Assembly: GCA_035628135.1 (NCBI GenBank)
Contig: DASPKM010000010.1
Coordinates: 744,001-808,000, forward strand
Reading direction: 5' to 3'
Length of the DNA: 64,000 bases
Origin: DASPKM01 sp035628135
GTDB taxonomy: Bacteria > Bacteroidota > Bacteroidia > Chitinophagales > Chitinophagaceae
Shown here: positions 1-8,857 of the stretch, in pieces
Layout: each line of letters opens with the position of its first letter
How positions within the stretch are numbered: the stretch's first letter is position 1
The notes under the pieces: model-generated
Told to the model about the DNA's origin: nothing
The model's database searches: none
What the model saw: the letters and a program-made list of their open reading frames with translations, nothing else
Translations under genes and position numbers: made by a program

Positions 1-538
1 ATTTTTTTTGCGCTTTGATTCTTTCCGAAGGAGGGCCGGTATAACTCCATACCTCTTCCCTTTCTTTTTTCTGGAATTTGAGCAAGCTGGCGGTTCCCTG
101 TGTCATTATCTCCAGCCATCCGGGCTCCTTAAGATCAGTTTGCTTTGGCAATGCGGATGTATGGATGAAGCTGAACATCGCATCCTTGACCGAGTCCATC
201 AATATCAGCCGCTCTATGCTGGTATTGCAGAGCATCTGCTTGCCTTCTTCGGTCAGGAAATGTACTTTGTTAGTTGTAAGGTCGAGCCTTATTCCGTGGC
301 CCCGGTACGATTTGCCGTCGCGCATGGTGATGATGCCCTTCATCCACGTCTCGCTGAAAAACGGCGTACCGTCTACCGAGCGATTATTAGCATTATTGAT
401 AAGGATTGGCTCACTACCCACAATGTTATAAAACGAATTAAGCGCCTGGTATGCGCCGCGGGCGTTATTAATGGCGTTGAGCTGACCAAAACCCAATGAG
501 GGGGCCAGCAGCAGGATTAGAAAGTAAAACGGTTTCAT
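1..538 (-). CDS. Secreted hypothetical protein, partial (3' end beyond window)
   Basis: Open frame on the minus strand from an ATG at 538 to the left edge without a stop, about 179 residues visible. It begins with a hydrophobic signal peptide (MKPFYFLILLLAPSLGFGQ), so the product is probably exported. The body, with DGTPFFSETW, an ITMRDGKSY segment and an FQKKE segment, aligns by eye with the next gene (DGTPYLRNDW, IITADGETH, YKQIKKD), so the two are tandem paralogues. No catalytic motif is visible and the family is not recognised. Its opposite-strand open frames are shadows. Confidence 0.7.
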   Translation of the reverse strand, partial: MKPFYFLILLLAPSLGFGQLNAINNARGAYQALNSFYNIVGSEPILINNANNRSVDGTPFFSETWMKGIITMRDGKSYRGHGIRLDLTTNKVHFLTEEGKQMLCNTSIERLILMDSVKDAMFSFIHTSALPKQTDLKEPGWLEIMTQGTASLLKFQKKEREEVWSYTGPPSERIKAQKK

Positions 539-638
539 ACTACCAGTATAAGAAAAATTTGTACAGTAATTGCTTATACAAGTGCTGAAACCGCGTGCCA
601 CCAGCCCGAAACAGGAAAATTCAGGCCTGAGGCGGACA

Positions 639-1328
639 CTATTTTTTAGCAAGCGTGTTATAATAATCCACCAGCCGGGTCATGTCGTTCTCCGACCTGC
701 CCTTTAATGAATTTTGCTTGATGTAATTGGTGAGCTCATTATACCATTTACCACTAAGCAGGTCAGTTATATCCCTCAGGCTTTTTACCCGAAGCAGGGC
801 GTTGTTCAAAAACAGGTAATATCTTTTTTCATCAGTCACGCTAAGCTCTGTAACCGCTGAACCGTATCCTTTGGTCTCCTTTACATCTTTTTTGATTTGC
901 TTGTACACGCGCACCGATCCTTCATTCAATTCCTGGAGCCAGGCCGACCCCATGTCATTAAACTTGAACGATGTGCTGTGAACGAATTTCATCGGGCGTC
1001 CGGCTTCATCGGATACAATTACTTCCTTAATGGGCGTAAGCGCCACCATTTCGGTGCCGGTCGCATCCCTGTAATGCAGCTTGCCTTCCAGGAGGTTCAG
1101 CTTTACATCTTCATCTTTATGTGTTTCTCCATCGGCGGTAATGATGGTGGCCTTTGCCCAATCGTTGCGCAGGTAAGGCGTGCCATCGGTAAGCCTTTGA
1201 ACTTGCTGGTTTTGGGTGATGGGCTCACCGCTAACATTTTGAAGGAAGGTGCCGCCGCGCCTGATCATCTGGCTAGTGGCCAATTGGGTAATGCAAAGGC
1301 AAAGCAATGCTATCAGAAGTGTTCTCAT
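639..1328 (-). CDS. Secreted hypothetical protein, paralogue of upstream gene
   Basis: 229 residues with an N-terminal signal peptide (about residues 1-19, MRTLLIALLCLCITQLATSQ). The rest is a soluble beta-rich-looking domain with a DGTPYLRNDWAKATII segment that matches the gene at 1-538; both lie on the same strand about 100 bp apart, which suggests a tandem duplication. Polar and charged residues dominate, no cysteines or metal motif stand out, and the function is unknown. A periplasmic or outer-membrane-associated role is inferred from the signal peptide only. Confidence 0.7.
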   Translation of the reverse strand: MRTLLIALLCLCITQLATSQMIRRGGTFLQNVSGEPITQNQQVQRLTDGTPYLRNDWAKATIITADGETHKDEDVKLNLLEGKLHYRDATGTEMVALTPIKEVIVSDEAGRPMKFVHSTSFKFNDMGSAWLQELNEGSVRVYKQIKKDVKETKGYGSAVTELSVTDEKRYYLFLNNALLRVKSLRDITDLLSGKWYNELTNYIKQNSLKGRSENDMTRLVDYYNTLAKK

Positions 1329-1405
1329 ATATGTAGAAGTTTATGTTTTGGCCAGGCCCATAAAAGGGCTTATCGCAATTTACAATTTGCCCCCGGTTAT
1401 ACCAA

Positions 1406-2482
1406 TCATAACTTTTCATAAAGCACCCTTAATTTTTCCCGGGTCATCACCTTCTCCCAATCCTTTCCCAGGGCGTTTTCCCATAGGGGTTTCATGCCCA
1501 TCGACACATTGATCATGGTATCGAATTGCTCATCGGTCAATCCCTTGCAAATGCCCTGCGGAATGTCAACCTTATTCTTTTCAACCATGCGTTTGAACTC
1601 GGCCACGCCTTCGGGATAATATTCTTCAATGTGGTTCATAACTATACAGTTGCCTATGCCGTGCTTGGTGCCCAACAGGTAACTTAGTCCATAGCTGACC
1701 GCGTGCGCCACGCCCACCTGCGAATAAGCGATGCTCATGCCCCCGGCATAAGAGGCCATCATCAGCTTGTCGTCGCTTTCTTCGTCCCAGGTATCTTTTT
1801 CAAGAAATACCTCCCTGCAAAGCTCAAGTGCTTTTTCGCCATAGCTTTTGCTGAACTCGTTGAGGTAGGTGCCCTGCAGGCTTTCAATGCAATGAATATA
1901 GCAATCCATTCCCGTGTAGAACCGCTGGTTCACGGGAGCGTTGGCGGTGAGCTGGGGGTCCAGCACTATCTGGTCGAAGGGAGTAAAGTCTGAGTTCATG
2001 CCCAACTTGCGGGTAGGACCGGTAAGCACCGTAGTACGACTAACTTCCGCTCCTGTGCCACTAAGGGTGGGGATGCCTGCTTTATATACACCGGGATATT
2101 TTACGAGGTCCCAACCCTGGTAATCGGCCGATGACCCGGGATTGTTCATCATTAAAGAAACAGCCTTTGCCAGGTCGAGCGTGGAACCGCCGCCGATTCC
2201 GATAATGCCGCTGACAGTCCCAAATTCCTGTTTGAGTTGATTGGCCAGCGCGTCTACATAGGTGGTCTTGGGCTCATACGTAACATCGGCGAAAATGATC
2301 TTGTCGTTACCCTGCACCGGCACGCGATCGACCAATGGCTTACCCTGGAAAAAATGATCCACCAAAAAGATCATGGGCGCGCTTTTTTTGCGGTTGGGTT
2401 CCAGAATTTCTGCCAATTGGTTAAAGCTGCCGCGGCCATATACCACGTAACCGATCATTTTAAAGTTCCTGAACTTGATCAT
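1406..2482 (-). CDS. kdnB: Iron-containing alcohol dehydrogenase, KdnB-like (Kdo 8-oxidase)
   Basis: 358 residues from the ATG at 2482; the frame extends upstream, but MIKFRNFKMIGYVVYGRGSF is the usual family N-terminus. Nucleotide-binding GGGST lies at about 97-101 and the metal ligands of type III alcohol dehydrogenases appear as Asp193, His197, His260 and His274. KdnB oxidises the C8 hydroxyl of Kdo before transamination to 8-amino-Kdo (known from Shewanella). The assignment rests on the N-terminal sequence style and on kdsB being about 1.5 kb away; the partner transaminase KdnA is not in the window. Another short-alcohol specificity is possible. It is divergent from the rhomboid gene. Confidence 0.65.
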   Translation of the reverse strand: MIKFRNFKMIGYVVYGRGSFNQLAEILEPNRKKSAPMIFLVDHFFQGKPLVDRVPVQGNDKIIFADVTYEPKTTYVDALANQLKQEFGTVSGIIGIGGGSTLDLAKAVSLMMNNPGSSADYQGWDLVKYPGVYKAGIPTLSGTGAEVSRTTVLTGPTRKLGMNSDFTPFDQIVLDPQLTANAPVNQRFYTGMDCYIHCIESLQGTYLNEFSKSYGEKALELCREVFLEKDTWDEESDDKLMMASYAGGMSIAYSQVGVAHAVSYGLSYLLGTKHGIGNCIVMNHIEEYYPEGVAEFKRMVEKNKVDIPQGICKGLTDEQFDTMINVSMGMKPLWENALGKDWEKVMTREKLRVLYEKL

Positions 2483-2594
2483 CGGGATGGAAATTTTGGC
2501 GAAGGTAATCGCTTTCCACAGAGATTTTATGCGCGCGTTATCCTTGTGCAATTTGAAAAAGATTCAGCATATTGCCTGCCTAAACCCCTTTACA

Positions 2595-4034
2595 ATGGCT
2601 GACAGGTTTGAATCGTCGATCAGTTTGGAAGGACTTACTACGCAACAGTTCCTGAACCTGGCGGCCCATGCTTTTAATGAGCTGGAGTGGCCTTATGCTT
2701 TTACCGGGGAAGATAGTATTGCAGCCCAAACCGGGGCCAGCGGAAGCTCCTGGGGCGAAGAGGTCTCTGTAACTGTTGCCGGAGATACCGCCACTGTTGT
2801 CAGCAAGTGCACACAAAAACAACTGATCGATTGGGGCAAGAACAAAACAAACGTAACGCTGCTTGGCGCGGCCATTGCCGCGAACAGAACACGGCTCATG
2901 CCTGAACAACTCGATGAAGTACCACCTAACCCTCATACCGGGGCAGCGGAAGCAAACGCTTTTAAAGAGCGGTACGAGTCAGGCACACTTACGGCTACGG
3001 ATAAGCTGGCGATCGGCTTCGGGGGTTACTATGTTACGTATACGCTCATTGGCATCAATGTGCTGGTGTTTATCATCATGATAGCAAGCGGCGTGCATAT
3101 CATGAACCCAAGCGGCGAAGACATCCTTGACTGGGGAGGCAATATGCGCCAGTATACAGCATCCGGCGAATGGTGGAGGCTTATAACCAGCACCTTTATT
3201 CATATCGGTGTGCTGCACCTGGCTATGAATATGTATGCCTTGTATAGCCTCGGCTTGTACCTGGAGCCGGTTATGGGAAGGTGGAAGTTCCTGGCCGCTT
3301 ACCTGGCAACTGGCGTACTGGCCAGTACAACCAGCTTGTGGTGGAGCGGCGAAAGAGTAAGCGCCGGCGCATCGGGTGCAATATTCGGCATTGCGGGCGT
3401 GTGGCTGGCCTTGCTGCTGACCAATTATGTAGGCCGAAAAGTGCGGCAGGCAATGTTGCAAAGCATGATGATCTATGTTGCTTTCAATTTAATATACGGC
3501 CTGAAAGGCAACATCGATAACTCGGCGCACATCGGTGGACTTGTAAGCGGCCTTGTATTCGGAGGACTGTTTTTTGTGATGCAAAAAAAGCAGTTGCAGG
3601 TAAAGTTGTTTCCCGCCATTGTGCTGGCGGCAGCCGCCATCATCAGCGTTGCAGTATTGAACAATTTTAAAGATGATAGCTTCATGTTTTCCCAAGCCTG
3701 GGATAAAGTGGCCGCGTTAGATGAAAAAGCATTACAGCCCCTGAGCCAGGACGGCCTTTCGAAGGAAGACCTTATAAAAAAAGTAGAAACGGTTACCATT
3801 CCCACGTGCAGGGAAATGCAGGACGTGATGGAAAGAACGCGTTCTTATAAATTGGGCGGGAAGGCGAAAGTTCAAAGGGACCTGTTGCATCAATACGTTG
3901 ATGTTCGTGCGTCGATGATGCAGGCCTGGCTTGAAATGGAGAAGGCAGCAACTATGGATACCGTAAGGATGCACGACCTTTCTCAAAAAATGCAATCAAT
4001 TGTTATGAAATTAAAAGCATCGCAGACCCAATAG
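2595..4034 (+). CDS. Rhomboid family intramembrane serine protease
   Basis: 479 residues if started at the ATG at 2595 (MADRFESS), which removes an implausible N-terminal extension. A soluble domain of about 130 residues precedes the membrane core. The core holds HIGVLHLAMNMYAL, the catalytic GASGAIFG (Ser260) and the helix with the catalytic His (NSAHIGGL, His312), the Ser-His dyad of rhomboids. After the last membrane segment comes a soluble C-terminal tail of about 120 residues. Rhomboids cleave membrane proteins inside the bilayer; the substrate here is unknown. The gene is convergent with kdsB, 4 bp away. Confidence 0.9.
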   Translation: MADRFESSISLEGLTTQQFLNLAAHAFNELEWPYAFTGEDSIAAQTGASGSSWGEEVSVTVAGDTATVVSKCTQKQLIDWGKNKTNVTLLGAAIAANRTRLMPEQLDEVPPNPHTGAAEANAFKERYESGTLTATDKLAIGFGGYYVTYTLIGINVLVFIIMIASGVHIMNPSGEDILDWGGNMRQYTASGEWWRLITSTFIHIGVLHLAMNMYALYSLGLYLEPVMGRWKFLAAYLATGVLASTTSLWWSGERVSAGASGAIFGIAGVWLALLLTNYVGRKVRQAMLQSMMIYVAFNLIYGLKGNIDNSAHIGGLVSGLVFGGLFFVMQKKQLQVKLFPAIVLAAAAIISVAVLNNFKDDSFMFSQAWDKVAALDEKALQPLSQDGLSKEDLIKKVETVTIPTCREMQDVMERTRSYKLGGKAKVQRDLLHQYVDVRASMMQAWLEMEKAATMDTVRMHDLSQKMQSIVMKLKASQTQ

Positions 4035-4038
4035 TTTG

Positions 4039-4761
4039 TTATAGCAGGCGCTTTGCCCGTTCGAGGTCTTCGGGCGTATCTATTTCAACACCCATGTAAT
4101 CTGTAATTACCATGCGCAGGGGAATGCCATTTTCAAGGTAGCGCAGGCATTCTATTTTTTCCGCATCTTCCAGCGGGCTTACGGGCCAGGTAGTGAAATT
4201 CAACAGCGCTTCTTTACGAAAAGCATATACGCCGATGTGTTCGTAATAGGTGATCGGGATGCTTTTATTGCGCGGGTACGGGATTATGCTCCGGCTGAAA
4301 AATAAGGCGTTGTTGTTTTTATCCACAGCCACCTTTACATAATTAGGATCTTCTATGAACTGTTGTTCCTTCAATTCCTGCATAAGTGAGCCAACTTGTA
4401 CAGTAGCGTCGCCAAACTGCAGCAATAATTTTTGCAAAGGTTCTTTTTTTACAAATGGTGTATCGCCCTGTACGTTTACTATAATATCTGCATCCATGTC
4501 ACGCGCGGCTTCCGCAATGCGGTCGCTGCCGCTTTCGTGTTCCTGTTTGCTCATCACGGCCTTGCCGCCGTTGCCGGTGATCTCTTTAAAAATGATATCG
4601 CTGTCGGTAACCACCACTACTTCATCGAAGAGGCCCGTGGCCAAGGTGGATTCATACGTTCGCAGTATTACAGATTTACCGCCAAGACTGGCCATGAGCT
4701 TGCCTTTGAAACGGGTGGCGGCATAACGGGCGGGGATCAGCGCAACTGCACGGTTGTTCAT
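4039..4761 (-). CDS. kdsB: 3-deoxy-manno-octulosonate cytidylyltransferase
   Basis: 240 residues, the normal KdsB length. The N-terminus ALIPARYAATRFKGK carries the nucleotide-binding signature, followed by EHESGSDRIAEAA and a C-terminal EIDTPEDLERA. It activates Kdo (or 8-amino-Kdo) with CTP for lipid A core synthesis in the cytoplasm. The metal-binding motif reads NVQGDTPF rather than the usual NVQGDEP, a change that may relate to an altered sugar substrate given the nearby KdnB-like gene. A TACCTTCG box at 4776-4783 lies just upstream. Confidence 0.93.
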   Translation of the reverse strand: MNNRAVALIPARYAATRFKGKLMASLGGKSVILRTYESTLATGLFDEVVVVTDSDIIFKEITGNGGKAVMSKQEHESGSDRIAEAARDMDADIIVNVQGDTPFVKKEPLQKLLLQFGDATVQVGSLMQELKEQQFIEDPNYVKVAVDKNNNALFFSRSIIPYPRNKSIPITYYEHIGVYAFRKEALLNFTTWPVSPLEDAEKIECLRYLENGIPLRMVITDYMGVEIDTPEDLERAKRLL

Positions 4762-4775
4762 GCAAAGCTTTTGGG

Positions 4776-4783
4776 CGAAGGTA
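4776..4783 (-). promoter_or_regulatory. Candidate Bacteroidota -7 box for kdsB
   Basis: Reads TACCTTCG on the minus strand, close to the TAnnTTTG consensus (TTCG is a tolerated variant), about 15 nt upstream of the kdsB start. No clear -33 TTG was checked, so support is moderate. Confidence 0.4.
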
Positions 4784-4849
4784 CGCGTTAAATATTATGG
4801 GGTGTGAGTTGTGGTCCATGCCAGGACATCATAATTTGTAACCCGTACA

Positions 4850-5935
4850 TTACCTCATATAATGCTCTCTCAGCAACCGACAAAGGTTCAGCACGCCGCC
4901 CTTGCCCATGCTTTCGCCATTATTGCCCACCACGAGTATCCCGATATTTTTTTCGGGGATCAATTCCACGTGGGTCATGAACAATTGCGATTCACCGGTA
5001 TGAAACGAAATGCGGTCATTGCCGATGGAGGCATTCTGCCATCCTAAGGAATAATCTGGAATGCCGAAATGCAGGAGGTCGAAAGTTTTTTTGTTGAGAT
5101 AGGCTTTTTCGCCGCGCAACCCGCGCAGGTGTTCCTGCAAAAAGCGGGCATAATCGGCGATAGTGATGTTTACATCGATGGCAGGGATGATAGGCGGATA
5201 CACCTTTACCCAGGTATCCGGAGGCTCGGGCGATAAAGGTCCATATCTCGACCAATGCCCCCATGGTTGTTGCTCTGAAAGTTTGTTGGGCCAACCTGTT
5301 TTGGCCGAAATGCCAAGCGGGGTATTGATGTATTCATCCAGCATTTTTTCCCACGGCATGCCGCTCACCTTTTCGAGCATGGCGGCGGCCACACCATAAC
5401 CCACAACTGAAATCACCATCCTGTTCTTGCGGGCGGTATCGAGGCCCGGGCGCTGCAATAACCAGAACGAAAAATCGCGGCGCTGGCTAATGATATCATT
5501 GGGAAAGAAAGGTACATATGCAAAATCGTTGATGTTGTTGTAAGGCGCCAGTCCCGATTGGTTCGATAACAGGTCTTTTAACGCCACTTCCCGGAATTCG
5601 GCCTGCAATTTGTTTTTGTTTTGCGGAAAGAGTTGGGTGTAGGTGGTGGTCCATTTTATTTTTCCTGATTCTACCAGCTTAGCCGCTATCCACGAAGTGA
5701 ATGCGAATGTATTGGTGCCGATGTAAAAACGGTCGTCTATCCGCACACTGTCGCGGGTGCGGTATTTTCTAAAGCCCGCCACGCCCTGATCGATGATCTT
5801 ATCGGACGTAAAGACAACATAGCCTATGCAGGGAATGCCCCGTACGCGGCGGATGGAGTCGGCGACCTTTACCATGGATTGGCCGAACGACGAAGCGGCT
5901 ACGGTCAGTAACAGCAAAACGAGCAGGATGCGCAT
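4850..5935 (-). CDS. Beta-lactamase-fold serine hydrolase, active site degenerate
   Basis: 361 residues with a signal peptide (RILLVLLLLTVAASSFGQS). The overall pattern is that of class C beta-lactamase or D-aminopeptidase-like hydrolases: a DDRFYIG segment, GYGVAAAMLEKVSGMPWEKML, a PLGI segment, and a C-terminal HTG (SFHTGESQ) with ILVVGNNGES. The catalytic Ser-x-x-Lys expected after IG is replaced by TNTF, and the Tyr-x-Asn motif before GYG is also absent. The fold is therefore probably kept while acyl-serine chemistry is lost. It may act as a binding protein or pseudoenzyme in the periplasm. It starts 3 bp downstream of the desaturase gene in the same direction. Confidence 0.8.
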   Translation of the reverse strand: MRILLVLLLLTVAASSFGQSMVKVADSIRRVRGIPCIGYVVFTSDKIIDQGVAGFRKYRTRDSVRIDDRFYIGTNTFAFTSWIAAKLVESGKIKWTTTYTQLFPQNKNKLQAEFREVALKDLLSNQSGLAPYNNINDFAYVPFFPNDIISQRRDFSFWLLQRPGLDTARKNRMVISVVGYGVAAAMLEKVSGMPWEKMLDEYINTPLGISAKTGWPNKLSEQQPWGHWSRYGPLSPEPPDTWVKVYPPIIPAIDVNITIADYARFLQEHLRGLRGEKAYLNKKTFDLLHFGIPDYSLGWQNASIGNDRISFHTGESQLFMTHVELIPEKNIGILVVGNNGESMGKGGVLNLCRLLREHYMR

Positions 5936-5938
5936 ATA

Positions 5939-6799
5939 TCAGTTTTCGGGTTTGGGCGATGATTCGCTGAACTTGCTGCCGGCCGGCGCGCGGTATTGCT
6001 GGAAGGGAATTTTAAGCAGATTGCTCATGCTGTTGTGCTCCGATTCCAGCGGGTGCGTGTCGATGCCGTACTGCAAGGTGTTTATGTCTTTTACATAGGC
6101 AAAGGTTCCAAATAACCGGTCCCAGATAGAAAAAATGTTCCCATAATTGGTATCTGTGAGCGGTTGCGTATTGTGATGATGCACTTTGTGCATATTGGGT
6201 GAAACGATGAACCAGCTAAGCATAGTATCCAGCCGGCGCGGGAAGCGGATATTGGCGTGGTTGAACTGGGAAAAGGCCGCCGAAAGCGATTGGTATAAAA
6301 ACACCATCCATAAAGGAGCGCCGGTAACCACAACCGCCAGCAGCGTAAAGGCCGCGCGGAATACGCTTTCGCCGGGATGGTGCCGGTTGGCCGTGGTAGT
6401 GTCTACCCAGGTATCGGTATGATGTACCAGATGAAACTTCCACATCCATTTTACCTGGTGCTGTATATAATGGATCCAGTATGCGCTGATGAGGTCCATA
6501 ATCATTAGTCCCAGCAGGATGAACAACCAGAGTGGGAGCTTAACAAGGTATAATAACCCAAACTGTTGGTCAACAGCCCAGGCGCTGGCCTTTACTATCA
6601 GGAAAGCAAATGCGAAATTGACCACTACGGTAGTAAAAGTGAAGAACAGGTTGAGGCCTGCATGCCTCCATTTTCTATACCGCAGGTTAAACAGGGGAAC
6701 AATGCCTTCCAGGATCCAGAACAATACCAGCCCTCCGGCAAGGACAAGCGAGCGGGTAAGCGGAGAAATAGTATCAAAAAATTCAACTATCGCATTCAT
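5939..6799 (-). CDS. Sterol desaturase / fatty acid hydroxylase family membrane protein
   Basis: 286 residues with several hydrophobic segments in the first 110 residues. Three histidine clusters that bind the di-iron centre are seen in order: HYIQHQ, HLVHHTD followed by NRHHP, and HKVHHHN. The family hydroxylates or desaturates lipids in the membrane using oxygen; the substrate is not evident. It forms a pair with the downstream serine-hydrolase-like gene, with 3 bp between stop and start, so co-transcription is likely. Confidence 0.9.
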   Translation of the reverse strand: MNAIVEFFDTISPLTRSLVLAGGLVLFWILEGIVPLFNLRYRKWRHAGLNLFFTFTTVVVNFAFAFLIVKASAWAVDQQFGLLYLVKLPLWLFILLGLMIMDLISAYWIHYIQHQVKWMWKFHLVHHTDTWVDTTTANRHHPGESVFRAAFTLLAVVVTGAPLWMVFLYQSLSAAFSQFNHANIRFPRRLDTMLSWFIVSPNMHKVHHHNTQPLTDTNYGNIFSIWDRLFGTFAYVKDINTLQYGIDTHPLESEHNSMSNLLKIPFQQYRAPAGSKFSESSPKPEN

Positions 6800-7119
6800 G
6801 GCAGGGGCGCCTTTCGATTATCAAGTTACAAAACAATCGGGGATTATATATAGCACAGATTGATAAGGATTAAAGGATTACGCAGATTTACGGCTTGATA
6901 TCCGGTTGGTCAGGCTATAATAACCTGGGTTGCCGGTATTATGAGGCCAGTCCCAGGAATCGGATACTTCATAGTCTCAAAACATGCGATTTATCGGGAT
7001 ACGGAATTTCATATTTATCGGCCACGTGGGGTATACACCTGTGGTAGGATTGTAATCAGTACTCCTTATAATCAATGCTATTTATAGACCGTATGGACAA
7101 ACGCCCGGTTGCATTTACC
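6800..7119. other. Intergenic region without a gene
   Basis: No convincing coding frame. Near 6850-6890 it holds a CACAGATT / AAAGGATTACGCAGATTT-type stretch of a kind I have seen scattered in intergenic DNA of this phylum; a genome-wide repeat count would test this. Nothing else stands out. Confidence 0.4.
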
Positions 7120-7533
7120 TTACCCGGGCGGAGCGTCGGGCATTTTTTTTGACCAGTACCCGCAATGTATGCACCTGTAAAAAACCTGTTCGGATTGCGT
7201 GCTGCCCATGAATAATTGCGATACCAGCGCATCGAAAAAGTTTTTAGACGAACGCACTTTCTTCAGCCGCTGCAGCGAATACTGCCCGCATTTGGGACAG
7301 GGAATAGTGGAAAGGTACTCGGCTTCAATCCTGTCCAACGCGGCACTAGCCCGGGCCTCATCCTCCTCCTTGACCATAAGCTTTATTCCCCCGATGGCGG
7401 GACTCAACAATGGATCTACCCTAACCGTGTTCTCATCTTTTAAATGGCAATCGAAACCTTCTTCCTGCAGCCGGGAAAGTAAAATATTGGCGTAGATATA
7501 ATTATCCGAAGTGCGGATTTGAACGTAGGCCAT
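7120..7533 (-). CDS. DUF2007-like protein with C-terminal zinc ribbon
   Basis: 137 residues. The N-terminal 65 residues (VQIRTSDNYIYANILLSRL, EGFDCHLKDENTV, then GGIKLMVKEEDEARA) match the pattern of DUF2007 putative signal-transducing proteins. The second half has CPKCGQYS and CIHCGYWS, two CxxC pairs that likely bind zinc. It is cytoplasmic with no signal peptide. Function is unknown; it lies 28 bp downstream of dnaN on the same strand and may be read through from it. Confidence 0.75.
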   Translation of the reverse strand: MAYVQIRTSDNYIYANILLSRLQEEGFDCHLKDENTVRVDPLLSPAIGGIKLMVKEEDEARASAALDRIEAEYLSTIPCPKCGQYSLQRLKKVRSSKNFFDALVSQLFMGSTQSEQVFYRCIHCGYWSKKMPDAPPG

Positions 7534-7561
7534 AGTGGTTGGCCGGCGGGCACCGGGTTTG

Positions 7562-8677
7562 TTATGCGTTCAGCATCAGCGGCATTACCAGCATCAGCAA
7601 TTCCTCGTTTTCATCCTGCTCTACCGGTTTAATAATGCCGGCCTTGGTAGAAGTGGATAGCTCCATTCTTACCTCATCGCTGTCGGTGGCCGTGAGCATT
7701 TCAGTAAGAAAGCGCGCATTGAAGGCTATCTGCAGGTCTTCCCCATCGTACTGGCATTTCATACGCTCAGTGCCTTCGAAGCTGAAGTCTACATCTTGTG
7801 CCGCCAGTTGCAGCTCGCTGCCGCTGATGTTCAGCACTACCTGGTTGGTGCTCTTGTTGCTGAATACGCTCACGCGGCGCAAGGCGCTCTGAAAATCGCT
7901 GCGCGTTACAGTGAGCTTATAGGGATTATCTCCGGGGATCACTACCTTATAATCAGGAAAACGCGCGTCGATGAGGCGGCAGCTCATTTGCGTTGTGCCA
8001 TGGATAACAAATAAATGGTTGTTGTTGTAGTTCACGGTCAGCTCATCATCGTTGTCCGGCAACGCAAGCTTGAGCAGGTTCAGCGGTTTTTTAGGAACGA
8101 TCATGGAGTCCGTACGCGGGCAGCTGACGTCCTTTCTTTTAAAGCGCACCAGCCTGTGCGCATCGGTGGCCACAAACTGCAATCCTTTCTTGTCCATTTC
8201 AAAAAACACTCCGGTCATGGCAGGCCGCAGGTCGTCGTTGCTCACCGCAAACAGCGTTTTATTAATGGCGGTCAGCAAGGCGGTGGAGGTCATGGTAAAG
8301 GAAGTAGTATCATCGGCGGTAGGCTCTTTCGGGAAATTATCGGGGTTTTCGCCCATCACCTTGTATTTACCGTTGTCGGTAGTGATTTCAACGGCAAAAT
8401 GTTTATCGATATTGAATGTCAGCGGCTGGTCGGCAATGTGCTTCAACGAATCCATCAATATCCGTGCGGGGATGCATACTTTGCCGGTTTCCTTCGATTC
8501 TACGTCGAGCTGCACCTTCATCACTGTTTCAAGGTCGGTGGCTACAACAGTGAGCTTGTTTTTTTCTACCTCGAACAAAAAATCTTCCAGTATCGGCAGC
8601 ACCGTATTGGCGTTGATAACGCGGTCAATTTGTTGCAGTTGTTTTAGCAGGACCGAAGAAGAAACGATGAACTTCAT
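7562..8677 (-). CDS. dnaN: DNA polymerase III beta subunit (sliding clamp)
   Basis: 371 residues from the ATG at 8677 (MKFIVSSSVLLKQLQQIDRVI), chosen because it matches the family N-terminus; a 9-residue upstream extension is unlikely. The three clamp domains follow, including a FNARFLTEML segment and the C-terminal LMLVMPLMLNA close to the usual VVMPMR(L) end. It encircles DNA and tethers the replicative polymerase. No dnaA or recF neighbour is present, so it is not in the classic origin cluster. Confidence 0.97.
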   Translation of the reverse strand: MKFIVSSSVLLKQLQQIDRVINANTVLPILEDFLFEVEKNKLTVVATDLETVMKVQLDVESKETGKVCIPARILMDSLKHIADQPLTFNIDKHFAVEITTDNGKYKVMGENPDNFPKEPTADDTTSFTMTSTALLTAINKTLFAVSNDDLRPAMTGVFFEMDKKGLQFVATDAHRLVRFKRKDVSCPRTDSMIVPKKPLNLLKLALPDNDDELTVNYNNNHLFVIHGTTQMSCRLIDARFPDYKVVIPGDNPYKLTVTRSDFQSALRRVSVFSNKSTNQVVLNISGSELQLAAQDVDFSFEGTERMKCQYDGEDLQIAFNARFLTEMLTATDSDEVRMELSTSTKAGIIKPVEQDENEELLMLVMPLMLNA

Positions 8678-8857
8678 ATATGTTGGATCAAAGTTTATGT
8701 TCAAAAAACCGTGGTGGCGAAACTACTGATTTTTATATTACGCGGCGGCGGGAACCGGAAAACGTGAATTTATTGTGCTGAGAAAGGGTTTCCGCTGTGT
8801 AATCAAGGTTTTTTAAGTCATGGCAGGCGGCAATTATCCGGATGCCGCACCATTGCA

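Noticed and set aside
8..499. Plus-strand open frames at the left edge
   Set aside because: They mirror the minus-strand secreted protein, which has a signal peptide and a paralogue next door; the plus-strand translations show no protein-like features.
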